A stretch of 7,738 bases of DNA from CAJCIY01 sp964245825. GTDB taxonomy: Bacteria; Actinomycetota; Actinomycetes; Mycobacteriales; CAJCIY01. The stretch spans positions 1 through 7,738 of the forward strand of contig CAXTNT010000028.1 of the NCBI GenBank assembly GCA_964245825.1, read 5' to 3'. Of this stretch, positions 1-6,258 are shown in pieces (the first letter of the stretch is position 1; every line of letters begins with the position of its first letter). A program made the position numbers and the translations under genes. The notes under the pieces are model-generated. The model worked only from the letters and a program-made list of their open reading frames with translations. It did not search any database and was not told the DNA's origin.

Positions 1-361
1 TCGTCAGACAGCCGTCGATGAGCGCGCCACTGATGGTCGTCCCCGGCGTGGTGATGGTCAGTGGGCCGGTGTAGTTATAGAGAGCCGTCCCGGCCCGAAC
101 TCCGGTGGTCGTCGAGGAGGGATATCCGATCGGCACCGGCAGTGAATTGACGGCCGGCGCCACGGTCGTTCTCGCGACAGCGGCGACAGCGGCGACAGCG
201 GCGGGCTTCGCTGCGCTCGTGGCTGCGACTGCCGCCACAGGCTTTGAGGGCTTTGGTTGCGAAGCGCCACGAGAGGCGGCAGCTGTCCCGATGATGGCGA
301 TGACGAGCGCGCCACCGACGCAACCTGGTAACGCTCTGCGGTGCTGGGCTAGTGACAACAT
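1..361 (-). CDS. Exported protein, probable right-handed beta-helix family, N-terminal part only
   Basis: The reading frame starts at ATG (361-359) and is still open at the left edge, giving 120 codons of a longer protein. A GAGGT ribosome site (367-371) lies 5 nt upstream and supports this start. Residues 1-30 form a signal peptide or membrane anchor: basic QHRR near the N-terminus, then a hydrophobic stretch (about 14-29) ending TAAAS. Residues 31-72 are a low-complexity Ala/Pro/Lys/Val linker, including a tandem AAV motif written by 9-bp DNA repeats near 175-205. From about residue 76 the pattern GYPSSTTTGVRAGTALYNYT and then a TITTPGTTISG-type stretch resembles the first rungs of exported actinobacterial parallel beta-helix proteins (pectate-lyase-like fold). 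That family assignment is from memory of the motif, and the substrate is unknown. The gene lies downstream of cysC on the same strand, 203 bp away, and may have its own promoter. Confidence 0.72.
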   Translation of the reverse strand, partial: MLSLAQHRRALPGCVGGALVIAIIGTAAASRGASQPKPSKPVAAVAATSAAKPAAVAAVAAVARTTVAPAVNSLPVPIGYPSSTTTGVRAGTALYNYTGPLTITTPGTTISGALIDGCLT

Positions 362-564
362 GGGTGACCTCGCGGTGTGAGGGGATCGCCGATGTCGACG
401 ACTTCACCTGAGGTATCGGCCGCGCCGGAGTCGGCTCTTGACGAAGCGAGCTCTCGGGAACGCGACACCACTCGATTGGCCGAGCCTCCGCGGACGTTCG
501 TCCTGGGCGAGGATCGCGGTGTCGGTCCAATACCCCGCTGCCGGCGGTGAGGCGCGGCCGGGTC
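362..564. other. Intergenic region between cysC and the beta-helix gene
   Basis: These 203 bp separate two minus-strand genes. Apart from the GAGGT ribosome site at 367-371 I see no convincing gene, hairpin with a T-tract, or promoter hexamer pair. Short open frames here have no recognisable protein character and no good ribosome site. Confidence 0.5.
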
Positions 565-1722
565 TCAGCTGGCGGCCAGGCGTCCGTTCTCGCTCAGGTG
601 CGCGGCGACCACAGCGGCCGCTGCCTGCGGTGTCGTGTCGGTGGTGTCGATGACGACCTCGGCGTCGGTCGGCGTCTCGTACGGGTCGCTGATGCCGGTG
701 AACTCCGGGATCAGCCCGGCCCGGGCCTTGGCGTAAAGGCCCTTGCGGTCACGCCGCTCGCACTCCTCGAGGCTGGTCGCGACGTGCACGAGGACGAAGG
801 CGCCGGCGCCCGCCTGGGACTCCACCATCGCGCGGACGGCGGCCCGGGTGGCCGCGTACGGCGCGATCGGCGCACATACCGCCAGCCCGCCGTGCTTGGC
901 GACCTCAGCCGCGACCCACCCGATGCGGCGGATGTTGGTGTCCCGGTCGGCTTTGGAGAAGCCCAGCTCCTTGGACAGGTGGGTCCGGACGACGTCACCG
1001 TCCAGCAGCGTGACGGTGCGCCCGCGCTCCTCGGTGAGCAGCGCGACGAGCGCCGCGGCGATCGTCGACTTGCCCGAGCCGGACAGGCCGCTGAGCATCA
1101 CCACCGCGCCTGCGCCCGCGTCGACCTCGGCCGGGGCCGACCGCACGTCCAGCAGGGTGACGCCGTACGCCGCGGCGACCGCCGACCGTTCGAGGTCGGA
1201 GGCGTCCGCCGGGACCGGCGTCACCGCCAGCACCGCCGCGTCGCCGAGTTCGTCGGCCAGTCGCTGCCAGGCGCGGATGCTGCGGTGATGCGCCGCGTCG
1301 TCCGCACGGGCGGCACCGGCCGCGGCCAGCAGCAGCACCGGCTCGTCGCCCAGGGCGACGCGGAGGTCCTGGGCCGGCGGCGGGTCGGCCGCCAACACGC
1401 CGCGCGTGAGCCCGGACACCGAGGCGGGCGTTCGGCGCAGGCCGGCGTACGTGGGTGCAGTCGGCGCGCCCAGCAACTCCAGCGCGCCACCAACCCGGCC
1501 ATCCGCGACCAGCTCCGACAACGGTCGCAGCCGGGCGCGGGCCACACCCTCGAGGTCGAGCAGCACCAGCTCGGCCTCGCCAGCCGTGCCGGCGGCCGGC
1601 ACGGAGAACAGCTCGGCCGGGAGCAGCCCAGCCGCCACGCACTCCAGCCGGGCCAGCTCGTCCGCCGCCAGCCGCACGGTAACGGGCGTGGTCGCACGGC
1701 TCCCCGTCGGGCCGTCGGTCAC
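565..1722 (-). CDS. cysC: Adenylyl-sulfate (APS) kinase with a degenerate ATP-sulfurylase-like N-terminal region
   Basis: 385 aa. APS kinase phosphorylates adenosine 5'-phosphosulfate with ATP to make PAPS, the sulfate donor for sulfotransferases and assimilatory reduction, in the cytoplasm. The C-terminal half (about 205-385) is a full kinase domain: Walker A GLSGSGKST at 212-220, DGDVVRTHL at 241-249, GFSKADRDTNIRRIG at 254-268, and the KGLYAKARAG and FTGISDPYE signatures at about 327-349. The position of the E. coli phospho-serine is Ala287 (PIAPY), as I recall from other bacterial APS kinases. Residues 1-200 are not needed for a kinase of about 200 aa. Their ADELARLE pattern and the LLLAAAG...HHRSIRAWQRL...YGVTLLDV layout recall ATP sulfurylase, but the HxxH and GRDH catalytic motifs are missing. 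The GTG start follows AGGAGG by 4 nt. No cysD, cysN or sulfotransferase gene is visible nearby. Kinase call strong; N-terminal origin inferred. Confidence 0.93.
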   Translation of the reverse strand: MTDGPTGSRATTPVTVRLAADELARLECVAAGLLPAELFSVPAAGTAGEAELVLLDLEGVARARLRPLSELVADGRVGGALELLGAPTAPTYAGLRRTPASVSGLTRGVLAADPPPAQDLRVALGDEPVLLLAAAGAARADDAAHHRSIRAWQRLADELGDAAVLAVTPVPADASDLERSAVAAAYGVTLLDVRSAPAEVDAGAGAVVMLSGLSGSGKSTIAAALVALLTEERGRTVTLLDGDVVRTHLSKELGFSKADRDTNIRRIGWVAAEVAKHGGLAVCAPIAPYAATRAAVRAMVESQAGAGAFVLVHVATSLEECERRDRKGLYAKARAGLIPEFTGISDPYETPTDAEVVIDTTDTTPQAAAAVVAAHLSENGRLAAS

Positions 1723-1726
1723 ACCG

Positions 1727-1732
1727 CCTCCT
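1727..1732 (-). promoter_or_regulatory. Ribosome binding site of cysC
   Basis: AGGAGG on the minus strand, 4 nt before the GTG at 1722. It is a full match to the anti-Shine-Dalgarno core and decides the GTG start; the spacing is on the short side. Confidence 0.75.
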
Positions 1733-1745
1733 GATCGAGGATCGA

Positions 1746-1765
1746 GGCGTCGGCCCGTAGACGCC
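1746..1765 (-). other. Inverted repeat between the small exported gene and cysC
   Basis: GGCGTC and GACGCC form a 6-bp perfect dyad with an 8-nt loop in the 62-bp spacer between two minus-strand genes. No T-tract follows, so it is not a typical intrinsic terminator. It could be an attenuating hairpin, an operator half-site pair, or chance in GC-rich DNA. Confidence 0.3.
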
Positions 1766-1784
1766 AGCTAGCGCGCGACTCCGG

Positions 1785-2183
1785 TCACGACCCGGAGGTC
1801 GTGACCGCGAACGTGGACTGGTACCCGCCGGGGCACGTGTAGCTGCCCGAGTAGTACGTCGTGGACGGATCGTAGTTGCCGGTGAACGAGCACCCGACGT
1901 CACCGTCGTTGCTCTTGGTAACCTTCAACGTCAGCACGCTGCCGGAGTCTGTGTACTTGCCCTTGTCGCTGAACTCCGGGACCTTGAAGGTCGTCTTCTT
2001 CGCGAACGTGATCGAGGCCGAGTTCTTGTAGCCGCCGGACTTCTTCGCCTGGAAGTAGATGGTCTGGGTGGTCCCCGCGACGGACGGCGCCGTGGTCGTG
2101 TGCGGGGCGGCGGTGACGGCGCCCCCGGTCAGAAGCACCCCGGCAAGTGAGAGTCCAGCGAGCGTAGCGACGCGAGCGCGCAT
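1785..2183 (-). CDS. Small exported protein of unknown family
   Basis: 132 aa. I do not recognise the family. The N-terminus is a classical Sec signal peptide: MRAR, a hydrophobic core at about 6-20 (LAGLSLAGVLLTG), then VTA-AP with likely cleavage after Ala25. The mature part (about 107 aa) is rich in Thr, Ser, Tyr, Gly and Lys with alternating hydrophobic residues, typical of an all-beta domain. It has only two cysteines, Cys98 and Cys117, which could form one disulfide around the segment CSFTGNYDPSTTYYSGSYTC. That part recalls small lipocalin-like or protein-inhibitor-like exported beta-barrels, but this is only an impression. Start: ATG with GGAGG (2193-2197) 9 nt upstream. It is divergent from the hydrolase lipoprotein and 62 bp upstream of cysC on the same strand, so read-through into cysC is possible. 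Confidence 0.8.
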   Translation of the reverse strand: MRARVATLAGLSLAGVLLTGGAVTAAPHTTTAPSVAGTTQTIYFQAKKSGGYKNSASITFAKKTTFKVPEFSDKGKYTDSGSVLTLKVTKSNDGDVGCSFTGNYDPSTTYYSGSYTCPGGYQSTFAVTTSGS

Positions 2184-2357
2184 GAGTGTGTGCCTCCGGA
2201 ACTGTCGTGGCGCCGCGACGGTGCGGCTGGTCTGGGAGAGGCTGGCCTAGTGCGAGGTTGGTTTCAATCGCCCGGTTGGCCCAGTGGGCCCTGAAAACAT
2301 CGGCCGGTGCGCCCGCCTCGTGGCCGGCCCGAGCGGCGGGTCGTGGACGATGACCAG
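2184..2357. other. Divergent intergenic region between the small exported gene and the hydrolase
   Basis: Promoters for both flanking genes must lie here or in the first codons of the longer hydrolase frame. On the minus strand a TTGAAA (within 2261-2270) resembles a -35 box, but no -10 hexamer sits at proper spacing. I could not assign a promoter on either strand. A GGCCC-AGT-GGGCC dyad (2278-2290) lies near the middle. Confidence 0.45.
2278..2290. promoter_or_regulatory. Short dyad in the divergent region, possible operator
   Basis: GGCCC and GGGCC form a perfect 5-bp dyad around AGT. Its place between divergent genes fits a regulator site, but a 5-bp GC-only dyad is expected often by chance in this DNA. 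Confidence 0.2.
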
Positions 2358-3863
2358 GTGCGCCGCAGCCCGATAGTCCTGGTCGCCGTCCTCGGTCTGC
2401 TGCTTGCCGGCTGCGGGGGCAGCCGGCCGCACGCCTCGTCCCCGCCGTCGACCTCAGCGGCCTCGGCGCCGGGCGGCGCGTTGCACTGGGGCGCCTGCAC
2501 CCGGCACTCGTACAAGGGCCACTTCCAGTGCGCGACGCTGACCGTGCCGATGGACTACACCGGCCGAGTGCCGGGGACGCTGTCCATCGCCCTAATCAAG
2601 ACGCCGGCGACCGACCCGAGCCGCCGCATCGGCTCGCTGCTGGTCAACCCGGGCGGCCCGGGGGAGTCGGCGCTGGGGGAGTGGGACTTCCTGTCCGGCC
2701 AGGTGGATGCCGCCCTGCACCAGCGGTTCGACGTGATCGGCTTCGACCCGCGCGGCGTCGGCGACTCCACCGCGGTGAACTGTCTCAGCGGACCTCAGCT
2801 CGATGCGTACACGGCCACGAACCTCGCCCCCAGCACCGCCGCGCAGACCGCCGCGCTGGAAGCCGAGTCGCGGCTGGTAGCGAGCACCTGCGCCGCGAGG
2901 CAGGGCACCCTGCTGCGCTTCGTCGGTACGAAGGACGCGGCCCGCGACATCGACCGCATCCGGGCGGCGGTCGGCGACGCGAAGCTGTCCTACCTCGGGT
3001 TCTCCTACGGCACCCTGCTCGGCGCCACGTACGCGCAGGAGTTCCCGACCCATGTCCGGGCGCTGGTGCTCGACGGGGCGATCGACCCGTCGCTGTCGGC
3101 GGTCGCGGGTCTGGAGCAGCAGAGCAGGGGGTTCCAGGCGCAGCTGGACGCGTTCCTGGCCGCCTGCAAGGCGCAGTCCTCGTGCGCCTGGAAGATCCCC
3201 GGCGACCCGCATATGGCGCTGCGCGCGCTGGTCGCACAGATTGCCGCCACCCCGCTGCCGACCGGCACCTCGCGCCGGCTCACGGCGGGGTACGCGTTCC
3301 TCGGCATCGGGGTCGCGCTGTACGAACGGTCCTCCTGGCCGGTGCTCCAGCAGGCGCTCGGCGAGACCGCGGGCGGTGACGGCAGTGGGCTGCTGATGCT
3401 GTCGGACGAGTACACCGAGCGGGCCCCGGACGGCAGCTACAGCAACGCGACGACCGCCAACCTCGCGATCGACTGCCGGGACTACGGGTGGCCGCGGACC
3501 GCTACCGCGTTCGAGGCCGCGGCCGCGGCTGCGGCGGCGGTCGCCCCCGACTTCGGCGAGGCCAACACCAATGAGACCTTCCCGTGCGCCTACTGGCCGG
3601 CCGATGCCTCGGGTACGGGTGCGCCGGGGCCGTTGCCCGCTGTTGGGGCGCCGCCGATCCTCGTCGTGGCGACGACCGGCGACCCGGCGACCCCGTACGC
3701 GGAGGGGGTGGCGCTGGCGCGGCAGCTGTCGAGCGGGGTGCTGCTCACCAACGTCGGGCAGCAGCACACGGCGTACGGCTTCTCGGCCTGCGTACGGAGG
3801 ATCGCCGACGCGTACCTGATCGGCGCGACGAACCCGGGGCCGCAACGCTGCGACGACGAGTAG
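2358..3863 (+). CDS. Alpha/beta-hydrolase lipoprotein, tripeptidyl-aminopeptidase type (S33 family)
   Basis: 501 aa from the GTG at 2358; the open frame extends back to a GTG at 2307 and also contains a GTG at 2343. None has a good ribosome site. I chose 2358 because it gives a textbook lipoprotein signal: MRRSP, hydrophobic IVLVAVLGLLLAG, lipobox LAGC with Cys19. A Ser/Ala/Pro linker follows. The hydrolase domain carries the NPGGPG oxyanion loop (97-102), GFDPRG (128-133), nucleophile elbow GFSYG (Ser216), Asp442 in TTGDPATPY and His470 in QQHTAYG, so the catalytic triad is complete. The C-terminal part matches the TAP-like domain. Known relatives (such as Streptomyces SlpD/SlpE) are membrane-anchored exported peptidases that remove short N-terminal peptides; the same fold also covers esterases, so the substrate is open. 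Several cysteine pairs suit an extracellular protein. It is convergent with ccr. Confidence 0.9.
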   Translation: MRRSPIVLVAVLGLLLAGCGGSRPHASSPPSTSAASAPGGALHWGACTRHSYKGHFQCATLTVPMDYTGRVPGTLSIALIKTPATDPSRRIGSLLVNPGGPGESALGEWDFLSGQVDAALHQRFDVIGFDPRGVGDSTAVNCLSGPQLDAYTATNLAPSTAAQTAALEAESRLVASTCAARQGTLLRFVGTKDAARDIDRIRAAVGDAKLSYLGFSYGTLLGATYAQEFPTHVRALVLDGAIDPSLSAVAGLEQQSRGFQAQLDAFLAACKAQSSCAWKIPGDPHMALRALVAQIAATPLPTGTSRRLTAGYAFLGIGVALYERSSWPVLQQALGETAGGDGSGLLMLSDEYTERAPDGSYSNATTANLAIDCRDYGWPRTATAFEAAAAAAAAVAPDFGEANTNETFPCAYWPADASGTGAPGPLPAVGAPPILVVATTGDPATPYAEGVALARQLSSGVLLTNVGQQHTAYGFSACVRRIADAYLIGATNPGPQRCDDE

Positions 3864-3876
3864 GTGGGCAGTGCCC

Positions 3877-3891
3877 CCTCGAACCGCGAGG
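3877..3891 (+). terminator. Possible weak terminator after the hydrolase
   Basis: CCTCG-AACCG-CGAGG forms a 5-bp hairpin 14 nt after the stop codon and is followed by CTTTCG. The stem is short and the T-run is only three, so termination may rest on the repeat array just downstream. Confidence 0.3.
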
Positions 3892-3892
3892 C

Positions 3893-4119
3893 TTTCGACC
3901 TTGTGCACGGGGATCCGCACAGCTCGCGTACGCAGCGTCGAGCCTTTTGACCTTGTGCACAGGCGATCCGCACAGCTCGCGTGCACAGCGTCGCGCCGTT
4001 CGACCTTGTGCACGAGGATCCGCACAGCTCGCGTGCACAGCGTCGTGCTTTTCGACCTTGTGCACGGGGATCCGCACAGCTCGCGTGCACAGCGTCGTGC
4101 TTTTCGACCTTGTGCACAC
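3893..4119. repeat. 52-bp tandem repeat array, four units plus a partial fifth
   Basis: The anchor TTCGACCTTGTGCAC (TTTGACC in unit 2) recurs with GACC at 3897, 3949, 4002, 4054 and 4106, giving periods of 52, 53, 52 and 52. Each unit also holds GATCCGCACAGCTCGCG and, in units 2-4, GTGCACAGCGTCG. TGTGCACG and CGTGCACA within a unit are inverted repeats separated by about 17 nt (the left arm varies at its last base). Unit 1 has lost the second arm (GTACGCA). Units 3 and 4 are nearly identical. The fifth copy ends after TTGTGCACACG. The array lies between convergent genes. Its open frames encode no recognisable protein, so I treat it as non-coding. TTGTGCACA differs by one base from the Streptomyces DnaA box TTGTCCACA. 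Confidence 0.93.
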
Positions 4120-4135
4120 GCCGGGTAAGCGACGG

Positions 4136-4212
4136 GCAGACGCCGCGGTGCGAGAAGTCAGACGCCGCAGGGCGAGGTCAGACGCCGCAGGGCGAGAGGT
4201 CAGACCCCGCGG
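4136..4212. repeat. 20-22 bp direct repeat that includes the 3' end of ccr
   Basis: The unit GTCAGACGCCGCAGGGCGAG starts at 4136 (degenerate, GCAGACGCCGCGGTGCGAG), 4157, 4177 and 4199 (partial, GTCAGACCCCGCGG). The last copy contains the stop codon and final codons of ccr on the minus strand, so the units look like duplications of the gene's 3' end carried outward into the intergenic region. Confidence 0.85.
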
Positions 4213-5531
4213 AAGCGGTTGATCGCCGTCAGATGCTTCGCCCGCAGCGCGAGGTCGCGAACGCCGAGGCCCTCGTCGGGCGCCAGGCACAGCACCCCGA
4301 CCTTGCCCTGGTGCAGGTTGCGCTGCACGTCGGACGCCGCCTGCCCGGTCTCGGCCAGCGGGTAGACGCGCGACAGCGTCGGGTGGATCAGCCCCTTGCC
4401 GATGAGCCGGTTGGCCTCCCACGACTCACGGTAGTTGGCGAAGTGCGAGCCGATGATCCGCTTGAGGTTCATCCAGAAGTACCGGTTGTCGTACTGGTGC
4501 ATGTAGCCCGACGTCGACGCACAAGTCGTGATCGTGCCGCCCTTCTTCGTCACGTACACCGACGCGCCGAAGGTCTCCCGACCCGGATGCTCGAACACGA
4601 TGTCGATGTCCTCGCCACCGGTCAGCTCCCGGATCCTCTTGCCGAAGCGCTGCCACTCCTTCGGATCCTGGGTGTTCTCGTCGGACCAGAATTGGTAGCC
4701 CTCAGCCGACCGGTCGATCACCAACTCGGCGCCCATCGAGCGGACGATCTCCGCCTTCTCGGGCGAGGACACCACGCACACCGGGATCCCGCCGCCGTTC
4801 AGCGCAAACTGGGTCGCGTACGAGCCGAGGCCGCCGGAGGCGCCCCAGATCAGCACCGTGTCGCCCTGCTTCATGTTCGCGCCGTTGTGCGAGACCAGCT
4901 GCCGGTACGCGGTCGAGTTGACCAACCCGGGCGCGGCTGCCTCTTCCCACGTCAAGTGCGCGGCCTTCGGCATCAGCTGGTTGGCCTTCACCAGGGCCAG
5001 CTCGGCGAGCCCGCCGAAGTTGGTCTCGAAGCCCCAGATCCGCTGCTGCGGATCCATCATCGTGTCGTCGTGGCCGGCCGCGTCCTCCAGCTCCACCGAC
5101 AGGCAGTGCGCCACGACCTCCTGGCCGGGCTGCCACTTGCTCACGCCGGCCCCGACCCGGACGATCACGCCGGCCAGGTCGGACCCGACGACGTGGTACG
5201 GCAGGTCGTGCCGCTTGGTGAGGTCGTTGAGCCGGCCGTACCGCTCCAGGAAGCCGAAGGTCGAGACCGGCTCGAAGATCGAGGTCCAGACCGTGTTGAA
5301 GTTGATCGAGCTGGCCATCACGGCCACGAGCGCCTCGCCCGGGCCCAGCTCGGGGGTGGCGACCTCGTCGAGATGCAGGGACTCCCGCGGGTCTTTCTCG
5401 CGCGTGGAGCGGCCTTCGAACATCGCCTGCTCGTCCTTGTGCACGGTCACGCCGCGGTAGGACTGGGGGACCGTTAGACCGCCGACCGCCGCGAGGTCGT
5501 CGGCGAGGATCGCCTCCAGGATCTCCTTCAC
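4200..5531 (-). CDS. ccr: Crotonyl-CoA carboxylase/reductase
   Basis: 443 aa, close to the 447 aa of Streptomyces Ccr and alignable along its whole length from memory. The enzyme is a cytoplasmic member of the medium-chain dehydrogenase/reductase superfamily that uses NADPH and CO2 to turn crotonyl-CoA into ethylmalonyl-CoA, for acetate assimilation by the ethylmalonyl-CoA pathway or as a polyketide extender unit. The nucleotide-binding motif WGASGGLGSYATQFA is at 229-243. The four residues known to form the CO2 pocket (Asn81, Phe170, Glu171, His365 in the Kitasatospora enzyme) are present here as Asn79, Phe168, Glu169 and His363. Other landmarks: KRHDLPYHVVGSDLAG (106-121), AAPGLVNSTAYRQLVS (199-214), FEHPGRETFGASVYVT (313-328). 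The GTG at 5531 aligns with the family N-terminus but has no visible ribosome site. No ecm, meaA or mcl gene is in view. Repeats flank both ends. Confidence 0.96.
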   Translation of the reverse strand: MKEILEAILADDLAAVGGLTVPQSYRGVTVHKDEQAMFEGRSTREKDPRESLHLDEVATPELGPGEALVAVMASSINFNTVWTSIFEPVSTFGFLERYGRLNDLTKRHDLPYHVVGSDLAGVIVRVGAGVSKWQPGQEVVAHCLSVELEDAAGHDDTMMDPQQRIWGFETNFGGLAELALVKANQLMPKAAHLTWEEAAAPGLVNSTAYRQLVSHNGANMKQGDTVLIWGASGGLGSYATQFALNGGGIPVCVVSSPEKAEIVRSMGAELVIDRSAEGYQFWSDENTQDPKEWQRFGKRIRELTGGEDIDIVFEHPGRETFGASVYVTKKGGTITTCASTSGYMHQYDNRYFWMNLKRIIGSHFANYRESWEANRLIGKGLIHPTLSRVYPLAETGQAASDVQRNLHQGKVGVLCLAPDEGLGVRDLALRAKHLTAINRFRGV

Positions 5532-5590
5532 CGCGCGGATGTTACCGGCGACCGGGTCGGTGTTCGGGTGTCCGCCAGCGGGTCCTGCCC

Positions 5591-5626
5591 GCCGGTCCTG
5601 TCGCCGGTCCTGTCGCCGGTCCTGTC
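5591..5626. repeat. Three perfect copies of a 12-bp repeat
   Basis: GCCGGTCCTGTC occurs three times head to tail at 5591, 5603 and 5615. It lies at the ccr-proximal end of the mosaic and looks like local expansion of a C-module fragment. Confidence 0.9.
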
Positions 5627-5644
5627 GGGGGGTCCGGCCGGTCA

Positions 5645-5695
5645 TGTCGGGGTTGGGTCCGCCTTTCGGGCGGGGAGCCGGACGGAACCCCGACA
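5645..5695. repeat. A module 1, 51-bp palindrome
   Basis: Left arm TGTCGGGGTTGGGTCCG, right arm CGGACGGAACCCCGACA. The outer ten base pairs are perfect. This copy has extra mismatches in the stem (CGGACGG in the right arm) and GGGCGGGG near the loop. Confidence 0.9.
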
Positions 5696-5840
5696 ACGGC
5701 GACCGGGCCGGCTCTGAGCGAACCCACCGCCGGTCGGTGTCGGGGTGTCCGCCCGCCGGTCGGTCTCGGGGTGTCCGCCCGCCGGTCGGTGTCGGCTGTC
5801 CGCCCGCCGGTCGGTGTCGGGGTGTCCGCTCGCCGGTCGG

Positions 5841-5891
5841 TGTCGGGGTTGGGTCCGCCTTTCGGGCCGGGAGCCGGACCGAACCCCGACA
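5841..5891. repeat. A module 2, 51-bp palindrome, best-paired copy
   Basis: Folding by hand about the centre, position 1 pairs with 51 and so on inward: 10 pairs, one G-G mismatch, 6 pairs, one C-C mismatch, 2 pairs, two G-T (G-U in RNA) pairs, 2 pairs, and a 3-nt loop. Thus 22 of 24 positions can pair in RNA. This is far beyond chance even in GC-rich DNA. Confidence 0.93.
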
Positions 5892-5959
5892 ACGGCGACC
5901 GGGCCGGCCCTGAGCGAACCCACCGCGGGTCGGTGTCGGGGTGTCCGCTCGCCGGTCGG

Positions 5960-6010
5960 TGTCGGGGTTGGGTCCGCTTTTCGGGCCGGGAGCCGGACGG
6001 AACCCCGACA
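5960..6010. repeat. A module 3, 51-bp palindrome
   Basis: Same arms as module 1. One C-to-T change (TCCGCTTTTC) turns a C-G pair into a G-T pair, so pairing is kept. Confidence 0.9.
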
Positions 6011-6103
6011 ACGGCGACCGGGCCGGCCCTGAGCGAACCCACCGCCGGTCGGTGTCGGCTGTCCGCCCGCCGGTCGGTGTCGGGGTGTCCGCCCGCCGGT
6101 CGG

Positions 6104-6154
6104 TGTCGGGGTTGGGTCCGCCTTTCGGGCCGGGAGCCGGACGGAACCCCGACA
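6104..6154. repeat. A module 4, 51-bp palindrome, next to the gap
   Basis: Complete copy with the CGGACGG right arm. The sequence stops 4 nt later, at 6158, where the run of N begins. Confidence 0.9.
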
Positions 6155-6158
6155 ACGG

Positions 6159-6258
6159 NNNNNNNNNNNNNNNNNNNNNNNNNNNNNNNNNNNNNNNNNN
6201 NNNNNNNNNNNNNNNNNNNNNNNNNNNNNNNNNNNNNNNNNNNNNNNNNNNNNNNNNN
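6159..6258. other. Assembly gap of exactly 100 N
   Basis: 100 consecutive N is a conventional placeholder for a gap of unknown size. The left contig ends with CCCGACAACGG (6148-6158) and the right contig begins with the same 11 bases (6259-6269), both at the end of an A module. The break was therefore caused by the repeat, and the real distance is unknown and may be an overlap. Confidence 0.97.

Noticed and set aside
547..1734. A plus-strand open frame of 395 codons opposite cysC
   Set aside because: It is the antisense shadow of a clear kinase gene and has no protein family features.
2592..4025. A minus-strand open frame of 477 codons opposite the hydrolase
   Set aside because: It is an antisense shadow in GC-rich DNA. 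The plus strand encodes a complete catalytic triad and lipobox.
3893..4119. CRISPR array or a repeat protein gene (open frames run through on both strands)
   Set aside because: The 52-bp unit is repeated whole with no unique spacers. 52 is not a multiple of 3, so the protein frame changes each unit.
5841..5891. Classical intrinsic terminator for ccr or the glycosyltransferase
   Set aside because: The hairpin is strong but has no T-tract and lies upstream of both genes, which diverge, so it does not end either transcript.
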